NCBI GenBank assembly: GCA_024196135.1
Contig: JAMQCK010000761.1
Span: 1-16,341 of the forward strand
DNA from: Pleurotus ostreatus/Saccharomyces cerevisiae fusant
Taxonomy: Eukaryota; Opisthokonta
Reading direction: 5' to 3'
Length of the DNA stretch: 16,341 nucleotides
Shown: positions 1 to 10,581 of the stretch, one piece after another
Numbering within the stretch: position 1 is the first letter of the stretch
Layout of the letters: each line of letters begins with the position of its first letter
Translations under genes and position numbers: made by a program
The notes under the pieces: model-generated
Database searches by the model: none
What the model saw: the letters and a program-made list of their open reading frames with translations, nothing else
Told to the model about the DNA's origin: nothing

Positions 1-130
1 ACCACTATCGGAACTCTGTCAGCGTTCATGAGTCTCGTCTCCTCGAGTCCCGCTGCGAAGCCCAAGGCATGTCTGGCCATGGAGTAACCTCCGGACTGTC
101 ATGCTTCTCTGGCTGTCCCGTGAGCGACGA

Positions 131-138
131 TATATAAA
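131..138 (+). promoter_or_regulatory. TATA box of the alcohol dehydrogenase gene
   Basis: A clean TATATAAA lies 77 bases before the ATG at 215, leaving room for a transcription start near 160-175 and a short pyrimidine-rich leader. No other TATA-like element is seen in the first 214 bases. The assignment as this gene's core promoter is inferred from position and sequence. Confidence 0.7.
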
Positions 139-214
139 GACGGAGACCTTGGGGTGATATCAACGCAGCGTGCACACTCGTCTTCTTTCTCTCTAGTATC
201 TACCCGCAGACGAA

Positions 215-1638
215 ATGGCTTTCGCAGTACGCGCCATTGGCGCCGCCGGTCCTCAGGAAAAGCTCGCCCCCTTGACCGTCAACCGCAGGGCGCCCGACGA
301 CGACGACGTGGTCATCGATATCCAGTATTGCGGGATCTGCCAGAGCGATATCCATACCGTCCGCGGCGTACGTCTACCTCACTTCTGCTCTTGTGTTTGC
401 TGAGTTGCGTGGCTGACGCCTTTCTAGCAAATGGGCCCGACTGTGGGCTATCCCATGGTGCCCGGCCATGAGATCGTGGGCGTCGTCCGGAGCACCGGAA
501 AGAACGTGTCTTCGTTCAAGCCAGGTGACCGTGTCGGCGTCGGCTGCATGGTGGACTCCTGCCGAACATGCCGCAACTGCACCGAAGGAGAAGAGTCGTA
601 CTGCACAGGTAACGAGAAGGTTCGCTCCTCTGTGCTCACGTACAATGGCAAGGTAATCTTTATGCAACCTAAGTGTCGTAGTATCCACCGCCGGGGCTGA
701 CACGCCACCGCAGAATCCCAAGGAGAATTTCGAGCCAACCGTCGGAGGCTACTCAGAGTCCATAGTGGTGGACTACCGCTATGTCCTTCGCATTCCGGAC
801 GCCCTGCCATCCGACAGCGCTGCGCCTTTGCTATGTAAGTGCTCAAAACATGGCAGGGTTGATCACGTCTGACTGCTTTCGACCAAGGCGCCGGTATCAC
901 CATGTTCTCCGCGCTTCGCCATTGGAAGACTGGCCCCGACAGTCGAGTTGCAATCATCGGCATAGGTGGCCTTGGCCACGTCGGCGTCAAGCTCGCAGCG
1001 TAAGGGTTTCCGGTCTCTCCTATCGCGCGTCTTACTTACACTCGCCTTGCCAGCGCAATGGGTGCCCATGTCACCGCTCTGTCGCACAGCCCCGGAAAGC
1101 GCGAGCTCGCCCGATCGCTCGGAGCGCACGATTACTACGCGACAAGCGATCCCTCCACCTTCTCCGCCCTGGTCGACCACTTCGACCTCATCATCAATAC
1201 CACCTCCGCCGAACTCAAGCTCGACGGGTTCATGAGGATGTTACATCGGGATGGAACCTTTGTGGAGGCGGGCGTTCCAGAGCATTCCCTCACTATCCAC
1301 CCTTTCAGCGTGCTGTTTGGGCGACACAGTCTCGCGGGGACTATGATTGGCGGGATACGCGAGACGCAGGAGATGCTGGACTTCTGTGGTACGTCTCTTG
1401 GACTGTCACAGACTCATAGGGCGCTTCGCTGATGCATGGTTATAGCCGAACACAAGATCACCGCCGACATAGAGGTGGTACCCGCCTCCTACATGTGCGT
1501 CTCTTCCTTGTGCTCTCCCGCGTGTTCTCTCTGATTTTGAAAATCCACAGCAACGAGGCATACGAGCGAGTTTTGAAGTCGGACGTCCGCTTCCGCTTCG
1601 TGGTCGATATGTCTACTATCCATGGAAATAAGCTTTGA
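215..1638 (+). CDS. Zinc-dependent NADP(H) alcohol dehydrogenase, cinnamyl alcohol dehydrogenase/ADH6 type
   Basis: Seven exons (215-367, 428-652, 714-834, 888-999, 1054-1388, 1446-1494, 1551-1638) join to a complete 360-residue protein, the usual length for the medium-chain dehydrogenase family. The GroES-like N-terminal half holds the catalytic zinc ligands: Cys42 in CGIC, His65-Glu66 in the GHE motif, and Cys167. It also holds the structural zinc set Cys96, Cys99, Cys102 and Cys110, with the spacing seen in plant CADs. The Rossmann half begins with GIGGLGH at 191-197. A Ser/His/Ser...Lys stretch after the second beta strand fits NADPH rather than NADH. Family members reversibly reduce aromatic and aliphatic aldehydes in the cytosol; in wood-decay fungi they act on lignin-derived aldehydes, but the substrate here is inferred. 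Introns are 53-61 nt. The third ends in an unusual AAG, forced by the conserved CAGIT segment. The gene converges on the Bem2-like gene. Confidence 0.93.
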
Positions 1639-2065
1639 GTAGAACAGGTCTGTCAGTGTAACATTACGTCGATCGATGCGATCAGTTCGTCTCCTCCCTC
1701 TACCTCAACGTCGACCGCTCTTTGACGGCCAGTGCAGGAAAATCTCCCCCAACATCGAGCCAAATGCATGCAGTGACCAGTGTTGCTCATTACGCCAGAT
1801 ATTTGGCCGAAGAGCGATCCCAAGCTGGTAACACTGAATAAAAGAATGATAAAGAGACATAAGGGTATTATAGCGACACCGATCTCCGGGCGCGCCGCTA
1901 GTAATACAGTAACGTACAGCTCGGAGTCCATGTACAACCCAAGAAACGACAGGAAAAAAGGGGGGATCTGCTTGCTAGTGGTATACGTACAGTGAGTGCG
2001 AATGGTAGGGCAAATAAGGCGTGCCGAGCATAAATTCGTGAGTATCAACGTGCAGGAGCTGCGTG
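1639..2065. other. Convergent 3' intergenic spacer
   Basis: This 427-base spacer lies between the stop codons of the dehydrogenase (+) and the Bem2-like gene (-). It should contain the 3' untranslated regions of both. The composition is visibly more AT-rich than the flanking exons. A 131-codon open frame on the minus strand is hydrophobic and low in recognisable structure, and I do not regard it as a gene. Confidence 0.6.
1837..1842 (+). terminator. Putative polyadenylation signal of the dehydrogenase gene
   Basis: A canonical AATAAA hexamer lies about 200 bases after the dehydrogenase stop codon in AT-rich sequence. Fungal poly(A) signals are loose, so the match is suggestive only. Confidence 0.4.
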
Positions 2066-5000
2066 TCAGCCAAGGCTGCTGTCGGGTATCGGGACGCCTA
2101 AAGACGGCGGTTCATCATCGACTGTGACGTAGTTCTGCACGCTCAGGCGCTTCTCCTCCTCTTCGTCGTAGTCTTCGTCTTCCTCCTCGATGATAGCGGA
2201 CTCAAGGTCGTCTTCATCAGGTTCACCCTCCATATCTGCCTCATCGGGTTCGGCGAAGATAGCATGCATCTACGTACATCAGTCAGCGTTCTATCGACGG
2301 TGAGCTATGCGCAGACTTACGTGTGTGAGGAGCGTTTTGACCAGCTTATTGCTGTGGCCCATGTTTGCAAGGACAAGGGAGAAGTCGTTTTGCGGTGCAC
2401 GAAGGAGATTGGGGCTGAAGACGATGGCCAACGCTTCGGCCGTCATCTGGTTATGCTCTTCGTAGTCAGCCACTCTGAGGGGATGGTCAGCGGAAGACAT
2501 GGTTGCTATGGGGGGATCGCACTTGTCCAGGTGCTCGACGATGCGCTTCAACAGGTCATAGTGCGACTGGGAAAGCCGATGGATGATCCCGCGGATAGCG
2601 AATATCCTGTCGTCAAGAGACTCGAGTTCTGTAGAGAGTTGAGTTAGATGATCAACGACTATAGAGTTCACGTACGAGTCGCCTCGATGACTTCGTGATA
2701 CAGGGAATGCGGAAAGACAGGGTCAGGCAAAACGCGCAGCCAGGACTTGACGACGTCGCAGACGGCATGTATATCCGTGTGCGGCTTAATGGGTGATTCG
2801 CCTGTACGCGATGAGTGAGTGCGGTCGACGGGAACGGATTTCACGCACCCCTGTTAAATGCCTCCTTGAGCGCGTTGATCTCGGAGACAGCGCCAGCAAT
2901 GCGGTCTAATCGACGGTCAGCTTCGGAACGGATAGCGCACGACCTCACGTACAAATTCCGACTTCCGTCAGTCCTCGCGCCTCGATCTCGGAGATGCATC
3001 GATCAATGATAGACGGCACGGAGCCAGGCGCAACGTCCTCGCCCCCAGCTTCCCGACGAAGCAGTTCGTCCAGATCGACGCCAAATACTAGGGCAGAGAT
3101 GAGCATGGTTCGGAGGGATGAGTGGATTGACTGACCTGCCCGAGGACCCTTGCCCGCCGGAAGCGGATCAGCGTGAAGGTGGTCAGCGATTTGAGGTTTG
3201 GGCGAATTGCCGATGTACGTTAGCCGCCGCTTCGCCGTAATCTTGGCCACTTTGTTGATGGTATCGACCCACTTGGTCATATCCTTGCGCGATAATGCCT
3301 GTAGCAAATAATGCCCGCCGTCCTCGGTCTCCAGCTGGAAAGTGTAGGAGCGTTCGGTGTTGATGAACTGCATGACCCTCGCCTCAGCGAGGTTCACGGC
3401 CATAGCTGGTTTGCTCGACGGTGTGAAATCGAGCTCCGAGGCCGTGCGCTTGACACCGGGGGAATGCATCAGGTCCGCGCCAAACGCGCTTGAGATAGGG
3501 CGCATGAAGTTGAACAGGGATGACATGGACTTCTTGTTCCTCGCGTGCTTCGGCAGGGGAGCGGGCGCTAGCTTGCGTGGTTTCATCGCCTTGGTGAGCT
3601 GGTCGTCGCGCTTCTCGCTACGCGTCTGCTCCTGCTGCTTTTCGCGTTGCATTCGTATACGCAAGGCCTTGTCCCGTCGGTTCTTCTCGATTTGCGCAGA
3701 GACAAGTTTCTGGAACGGGCGGACAACACGCTTGCCGGACGCGCTAGCGGACGCTTGCATGGCTTCACGAGCAGCTTCATCTTTGATGCCGCGAAGATCG
3801 AATAGAAGCGGAGCCACTTCGGTCTCAACGGCATTCAGACGGTCGAAGTTGCGCCTCGTGAAGTCATCGCGATGTGCGTTGCGGGTGCGGAATAGGTTGG
3901 GCGCATTGTTCAGGATGCTGCAGAGGTGACTGCAGAAAGTTCAGATCTAGGAAAGTTCGGTACGGCAGAATACGCACCGGCGCTTGTCGAAGTTGATGAG
4001 TCCCTGGCTATCCGCATTCACTGGGTCGAGGATGTCTGGCGAAACGATGATCTCCAACATGCGCTCGAAGAGCCAACCGATGTCGACCGTAAGCATGTCG
4101 TCCGTGACGGAGTGCATGGCAGGGACAGCCAGGAGGGAGACGAGTGAATCGCATGTCGCGCTCCGATTCATCGCGACGTTGTTCCATGCACGCCAATGCG
4201 CTCGGCTTTCGACGCTGATGATCGCAGAGGTAATCGTCGCCTCCGCAAAAGAGCGCACACAGTGACTCTGAGCAATGCTGATGTCCCTACGACCCTCCAA
4301 GTTTCGAAGCCGGCATACTTCGAGCGCGCGAAGTAGAAGCTCAATCCTGGATTGCCGTGCCTTCAGTCCAAGCCGTGGGGCAACGATCCTGGACACGATC
4401 CACTTGCGCAGAATGAGATGAGCGCGGATGCAGCTACGGATACCAGGAGGAAGGAGACGGTACAGCGTGTCCTGGGTGAGCTCGGATATCATGGAGGACG
4501 CCTCGACCTCGTGAATGACGGTGTGCATGGATTGGATCTCTACGGTCTCCTCCGTCGCAGTGCTGTCCTTTGGAAGGAACCAGCCCGTGCGGTCCGCGCT
4601 TTGTACCTCGAGGAGATCTGCGGTGACGTACAGGTCCTACAACGAAGATGAGTTATGACCAGAGACGGGATGATGACCCGCGTACCTCTTCCGTAACATT
4701 GCTGAAAGCTGCCGCGGCCATGGCGTCAAGCTCGTCGACGAGCTCTTCCGGTTCCACCGCGTCGATGTCGAGAGGACCTCTGCCGCTGACATGCCGCTGA
4801 CGCGAGCCTGAGGTGGGCAACGGTGGCCGCATCTGGGGATGCGCATGCGCATGAGAGGGCCGCATGATCTGCGACTCGAAAGTCGCTTGCAGGCTTTCGC
4901 GCAGCCTCTCGAGCTTGGTGAATGCACGAGCGACTTCCTCCGGGACGATCTTGACGTCGATTGACATATGGTCGCTGTCGCTGTGCAGGAAGTCGTGGAA

Positions 5001-8000
5001 GGCGTGGTACAGCGTGTTGTCGTCGAGAACATCCTGAGAACCATTCCCGCAGCAGAGCCACTCCCTCATCGTGTCGATGACCTCGCTACGCAGGTCGATA
5101 GCGAGCAGGTACTCTTCCGCTGAAGGTGGTGATCCTCTTGGCTGGAACTTGATGTACTCCTTGCGCAGCAACTACGGAGGACAGTCAGTAGAGGTCATCA
5201 TGACAAACGTCACGCTTACCTCGAAGAACACTATGGGAGTCAAGAAAGTCCTGAACACATTCCACCATACCCGAGCGAACTCCGCGCGATCAACGTATAG
5301 CTCCCGCGTCATACCCTCCTTCAACGTCATCTCGCCGTTGTCGTCCGTGACTGAGACCGAGACGTGGTGCAATCCATGCACAAGGATGTCGACGAGGTGA
5401 TTCAAGGTACCAGCGCGAACAAGAACGCGCAGCGGTGGCTCTGACGACTTGTCTGCTGTCACTAGGTCGCGGCGGGTAGAGAGCGACGGTAGCGAGTTTC
5501 GACGCGCAACACTGGTCTTGCGATCCAAACCAGCGGATGCGCCAGGCTTGACACGGATAGAGGGCGCACGGCTGAACGCTGATTTGTCCGTCGATGAGCC
5601 ATGGTCGGTGGTACTGCTAGGTGGACGCGATGACGCCCTGGTCGGGGGACGAGAGGAGGCCCGTGACGGCGGGTAAGACTCGCTGTTGCTGGACTTCTGC
5701 ACCACCAAAAGCAGCTCGCCGCCATGCACGGGGATGACTGTTCCGCCCTGACTGAGCGCGCTGATGCCATTGGTACCGCCGACCATGTCTTCGAGGAACT
5801 TGGCCTTGCCTCGCCTGTCTTCCGGGCGCAGTTGGTCGTCGAAGCCTTTGAGGAAGAGGAAGTCGGATGCGTCACTGTCAACGCGCCCGCGTACGACCTG
5901 CGAGCGGTCGACCAGGCTGACCGTTGGTAACGCCTCTGGGAATAGGAGCGGCAAGAGCGCGTTATGCGGCGGTTGCTGCCCGGACGGACGCTGCCAGAAG
6001 TAAGGCTCGAACAGGCCTTTCCGCCTCGGTTCTGCGGCAAGGGAAAGAGACATGAATTGCTCGACCCTGGAAGTCATGCCTTAGCTCCCGTCAACTAAGG
6101 TGAAACTCAACATACCGTTGGAACTTTGCCGCAATGCCACCAGCACCACCGCCCTCCGCGGCTGCTTGCGTCCAGAAGTTGACCATTCGACGCACATCCT
6201 CTTCGTCGGTGCTGATGGGTTCGCGTGGACAAGTGGTGAACTTCTGACGCAGCAGCTCGAATTCCTTTCGGACCGTTTGCAGGGGCGCAATTGCATAACT
6301 CGCGCCCTCTCCATCTCCCGCCTTGGCGCGCAGCTTGTCGATCTGCTCTTTCGCAACCACACGTGCATCGCCGCCCCACACAGTCACTAAAGGGCCGCCG
6401 AGCACGGCGCCGCCTGCAGTGGTTGTGCCATGCTCAGCGACGTGCGGCCCGCCGCCCAAGCCATACACCCAACTCTCCACTGCGGATATCGCCTGAGGGT
6501 CAGCGCGTTTCCACGCCTTCTCCAATCGCGCCACCGGTCGAGCGCACAAGCCGGCCATGATCGCGCGCCAGCTGACTTCGTCACCTGCCTGCCGGCAAAG
6601 CTCGCCCACGCGCGCCCAGACAGAGATGACCTCCGAGCGCGTATGCGTGCGTGAAGATGGGGCATGCTGGCGAGGAGATTGCGGTGCGCCGCTAGTATGC
6701 GGGCGCGAAGGCATCGACTGCGAGTTGGGCGGGGACGAGCTAAGAGTGCGCTGCATCGATGGGCGCCCGTCCAATGAGCGCCGAGGGGTTGACGGCGAGA
6801 CGGGCACAGCAAGAGTTGCGCCATGATGCTGCTGCTGAGGGAAGTCACCATGCCCTATGCTCGGTCCCGAGCCCGCGTCCGCGCTCAGCACTTGGAGAAG
6901 TACTAGCTTCGTGAGCCAGTGCGGAGCGTCATCGCTCCCGAACATAAGCTTAGTCTCCGACATCGGCGACGCTTTTGATGAGCGCGCCGTCGGACTCGAA
7001 GACGCTTGCGATCCCGCTGGTTCCTCTTCACCATCTTCGCCCAGCATAACGCCCGCCGTCAGCTCCCCAGACGCGCCAGAGAGGGCGCTTCCATGGAAAA
7101 CCGTCAAGCTGCGCGCGAGCAGTGCAGGATCAAGGGCCAATAGCACGCTACGCGACAATCCTCCGTTCGCGAGGGCGCCCCAGACGCCAGTGGGTTCGGG
7201 CGCGGACCAGTCTTTCCTAGGCGAACTTGGCCACGGAGTGGTGGTCGGGCTGCTGGGACTGCGAGTGCGAATGGGGCTCGTGGGGCCGCGAACGGCAGAT
7301 GGGCTACTCGGAGTTCGCGATCGCATAGGGCTTGATGGGATGCGCGGACTACTCGGCACATCGAGCGCTGCAGGGTGCGTCTGGATCGGTGGAGGCGGTC
7401 CCGCCGAACGCTTAGACGGCGGGGACGAGTCAGAGGGTGCCCGAGTGCGACGCATGTCCAGTGCATCGTGCATCGAGGGTCCTTCTGCTGCAGGTCTTGG
7501 CGAGAACGTGCCTATGTGAGGTGAGAAGGTCTCCGGTCCTGGCCTCTCGCCTTCACCCGGTCCTTCCCCATTCTTCTTCTCTCCTGCTTGCCCTTCACAC
7601 AAGCCGGGCACCAGAGCCTCCCATGCTGCGCGGTCGCGCACCGCGCCATGCAACCTGATGTACTCCTTCGCGATCCACGACACGCGCTCCTTCGCTTCTT
7701 CCTGGGCGTTCTCCTCGCAACCTTCGACGAATTGCTGGCAGCATCGCAGAAGCTCCACCTCCACTCGCGCACGTCCAACAAGAGAAGGCAACGCAACCAG
7801 GACAGCCGTCGCGAATGCACGCCGTGCGGCATCGTACGATGTCGATCCTCCCGCGGACTCCGCGGAATCTGGCTGCGCGTCCCCGCCGGTTGTGCTGGCG
7901 AAGACAGCCTCGTGCAGCAACGCCTCCATCGTACCACCCTGCACCGAGCCATCCGCCGCACGCGCAAGGTCGGGATGGGGTCCGCGCCCCCAATACGCGC

Positions 8001-9259
8001 GTCTACGACGACGAGCTTGTGGTTTGACCTCTTCAGCGGTCTCCTGCGCCCCGCCCGTGCCGCCGGAGTGAGTATCCTGTGCGGAGTGAGCGTCTCCGAG
8101 CCCTTCGTCCCCGATGTCCTCATCGTCTTCATCGTCTCCTGGAGCAACGATAGTGGTTGGGAAGAGCGCCTTGATCTCGCCCGCGCGATCACTAGGAGGT
8201 TTGAAGAACAGTAGCCTCGCTCCGCGAAGTTCTGCCTTGTAAGCCTTCCACCCGCGACCTAGGTGTGGTGTCGCGTTCTCGTTGGTAGGGGGCACGAAGT
8301 CCGTAAGGCGATTGACGAAGCCAGAGTGATACATGACCTGGGAGGAACGCTTCGGTGTGGGGTCGAGGCTCTCTGTAGGCGGTGAAAGCAGAGCAGTCGA
8401 GCGGGGATCACGCTCCATCCATGCGACGTCGCGATCGGATGAACCTGAGCCTTTGCGAGAAGGACTGGGCGGCATCCGGGCCAGGCGTGAAGACAGTTTG
8501 GGCGCAAAGGAGTACGTGCGCGTGTGCGAGGGAGATGCCTCTCCACTTTGGATGGGCTCGCTGAATATGGGTGCATCATCGAGGGTAGGGGCAGATACGG
8601 ATATGGCGACTGGTGGATGTTGCGAAGGAGGCGGCACCAGCGAGCGCGAGGGGGATGGGATAGGGCGCGGGGTTACTTGCGGCGCTACCGCGGCAGACGC
8701 GCTCCCTGAGCGGTTGCGATACTGTTGGACACGGTCCTGGAACTGGGCGGTGGGAGTCAGAGGTGCGGGCGCCGACAGCTTTGAGAGGTCGTCCGCGGAG
8801 CGGGACCAGCCGCGGCGAGATATTGAGCGCAGGTCTCCGGTACCTAGTTGCGGCCCTCTTGACATGTCCATAGACGCTTGCGGACGCGCCGATAGGTCCA
8901 GGACGGACCTGGAGAAGGATGTCAACCCATGACTATAAGGAACACGTCGACGCGACGCACCTGGAACCCGCAGAACTATAACTATCGAGGATGGGTCTGG
9001 GATCCGTCGGTCGCGAGATCTTGGGCTTCCTGGTCGTCGAGCTTGTCGACGCGCGCGGCTCGCTAGAGCCCGGTCCTTGAAGCTTGGGCGACGACGCGCT
9101 GCGCGTGAACCATTTCGTCGGTTTGCTGAAGAACTGTGTGATGCCGGACGGGGACGTTGACCTCGGGAAGCTGACGGACGCCGACGCGGATGGCGACAGT
9201 GCCGGCTGTGCCTCTGAGGGCAGCTGCGGGAGCGGCGCAGCGCGTCGCTTGCCGCTCAT
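2066..9259 (-). CDS. BEM2: Bem2-like Rho GTPase-activating protein with PH, RasGEF-like and RhoGAP domains
   Basis: Eleven exons on the minus strand: 9259-8961, 8908-6116, 6066-5220, 5171-4686, 4636-3978, 3929-3136, 3087-2953, 2905-2849, 2801-2676, 2628-2321 and 2269-2066. They join to 2235 residues, close to yeast Bem2 (about 2170). The ATG at 9259 follows an in-frame stop. Domain order: a disordered basic N-terminus; a PH-like segment near 288-345; a degenerate RasGEF-N (424-535) and RasGEF-like region (about 684-1020); a second RasGEF-N (about 1243-1385) and RasGEF-like region (about 1495-1690); a PH domain (about 1830-1925, invariant Trp1915); RhoGAP (about 1960-2168); and an acidic tail. 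The RhoGAP domain keeps arginine finger Arg2006 in GIYRIAG, Lys2042 and Asn2125, so it should be active. Bem2 stimulates GTP hydrolysis by Rho-type GTPases in budding, morphogenesis and cell-wall signalling. Introns are 47-52 nt. Identity as Bem2 rests on domain order and size; which Rho it targets is not shown. Confidence 0.88.
7216..7353 (-). repeat. Ser/Thr-Pro-rich repeat coding segment in the Bem2-like gene
   Basis: Residues about 619-664 carry a run of imperfect units ending in PSSP or PTSP, several preceded by R-(S/T)-R. At the DNA level this is an approximate short tandem repeat in exon 2. It separates the first RasGEF-N region from the first RasGEF-like region. The dense S/T-P sites match minimal sites for proline-directed kinases (CDK, MAPK). 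Regulation by phosphorylation is inferred. Confidence 0.6.
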
Positions 9260-9264
9260 CACAT

Positions 9265-9294
9265 CCAAAAATCACCAAAAATCGACGAAAAATC
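9265..9294. repeat. Three tandem 10-base AAAAATC-containing units just before the Bem2-like start codon
   Basis: Three consecutive 10-base units share the core AAAAATC, the first two differing in one base. The third reads ACGAAAAATC. The block ends six bases upstream of the start codon on the minus strand, so it lies in the leader or start-proximal promoter, where it gives T-rich runs on the coding strand. The CGAAA part resembles the yeast SBF (Swi4/Swi6) core, but no function is shown. Confidence 0.55.
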
Positions 9295-10581
9295 GGGGTC
9301 GGCTCGTGATACGTGTTGCTGGTACAGAGTCAGGACAAGGAGGTGCTGGGGTAGCAGCTACGAACCTCTGAGCGATGTTCTTATGAGGAAGGCATGAGGG
9401 TCAAGAGCAAGCAATGCGCCGATCACCATCACCGCGCTAACTCTTCGCCATCATCTCGCACGTTGACAGATCCAGAAGTACACGGAAAGTAGATACATCG
9501 TGCGGCAATACTCAGGCCTCAGGTAAGAACGAGTTTCATTCCCTGTATCGCACGCGACCTTTCATCGACAGCGTTCGCCGTGGCGCGATCAGGCCAACAG
9601 GAGGCACGTTGCATGTACCAGTCAATTTCAATGCATATTACTGGGCAGCCTGAGCCTTTTATGATATATGAGAGTAGACTGGGTACTCGCGTGGTGATGC
9701 CATGTCAAGGTAGTACCTCCATGATCGCCCCAGAAAACCGCCAGAACGTTCACGTCTGTCGTAAGCTCACGAATGAGGCTAAAGCCCGCCGACACATCCA
9801 ATATGGCACTATAACTTCAATAAGCACTATTTTAGGGATACTTCGCCTGATAACAATCCGAGATATGCTGTAAGCGCATGATGAGCATGTTTGTTCAGGC
9901 CAAGTCTGATGAGAGACAGCACAACAACTTCCTCTTGGCGGCAGCTAGGATGATACTTCAGCACAATCTGCCTCGTTGATACCAACATATCTCTGCTACG
10001 TTCATACAATGTCTTCACTGCTCTGATCCTGCGCCTAAGCCTTGGCCACGTCGAATGAACTGAAGTTGAACTTAGCTACACGTGACCTCGGCAGAGTCCG
10101 AGATGAACTTGGGAGATTCCCGCGCTTCTCCGTTGTGCCGCGAGATCGCAACTTGAATCGTCCAATCACTCATGCACTCATGAGGCGCTCTTTTCGCTGA
10201 GGACACATACGTGATACGTACGACAGAGCCTCCTCTCGACAAATCTGCTAGACCGTGAAATGCAAAGTCCGCGAGGCTTATCACTACCGAGCTGAAAACC
10301 TTACTGGAGTCTAAGAGCACCCCCACGGTTTACCAGCAAGCGTCTTCACACTATGTCCCATGACTTGGAAGCACGGTTCCCTCTGGCCGGCGAGAACGAA
10401 ACGATACAGATAGGCGATGCGAAAGAGGACGTTTGCTTCCTCTGCGTGCGATCCCATGAGGCCGGCGCTGCAGGGCTGTGACATATAGCATCGCATATTC
10501 GTGATTTAGGTGGAGCCCTGCGCAGCTCATGGAGCTCCCCTCTGTTTTCCTCCCAACCTCCACCATCTCCCTCCGCTCACT
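9295..10581. other. Divergent intergenic region between the Bem2-like and membrane-protein genes
   Basis: Both flanking genes point away from this stretch of about 1.3 kb, so it should hold both promoters and 5' leaders. Open frames here (for example at 9580-9873 on plus and 10072-10326 on minus) are short, lack recognisable motifs and have no convincing exon partners. The last 50 bases before 10582 are strongly pyrimidine-rich on the plus strand, a common feature of filamentous-fungal promoters and leaders. No tRNA, transposon remnant or terminal repeat was seen. Confidence 0.6.
10531..10581 (+). promoter_or_regulatory. Pyrimidine-rich tract before the membrane-protein gene
   Basis: A CT-dominated tract of about 50 bases runs directly into the ATG at 10582. 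Such CT boxes often mark transcription starts and leaders of expressed genes in filamentous fungi. No TATA box was found at a suitable distance. Confidence 0.45.

Noticed and set aside
1653..2048. 131-codon hydrophobic minus-strand frame in the convergent spacer
   Set aside because: It lies in AT-rich 3' sequence, contains a Cys/Ile/Leu mix without family motifs, and overlaps likely untranslated ends.
6857..7519. 220-codon plus-strand open frame, and similar ones at 7588-8214 and 8333-8932
   Set aside because: They are antisense to exon 2 of the Bem2-like gene, which has recognisable domains. GC-rich coding DNA often leaves the opposite strand open. No motifs or own signals are seen.
8933..8960. 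A 28-nt first intron for the Bem2-like gene ending at TATAG
   Set aside because: It is too short for a spliceosomal intron. Using the CTCCAG acceptor at 8909-8910 gives 52 nt, keeps the frame and places a TTGAC branch site suitably.
9580..9873. 97-codon plus-strand frame in the divergent promoter region
   Set aside because: It is short, without motifs or homologous features. Its position in a promoter region argues against a gene, though a small peptide cannot be excluded.
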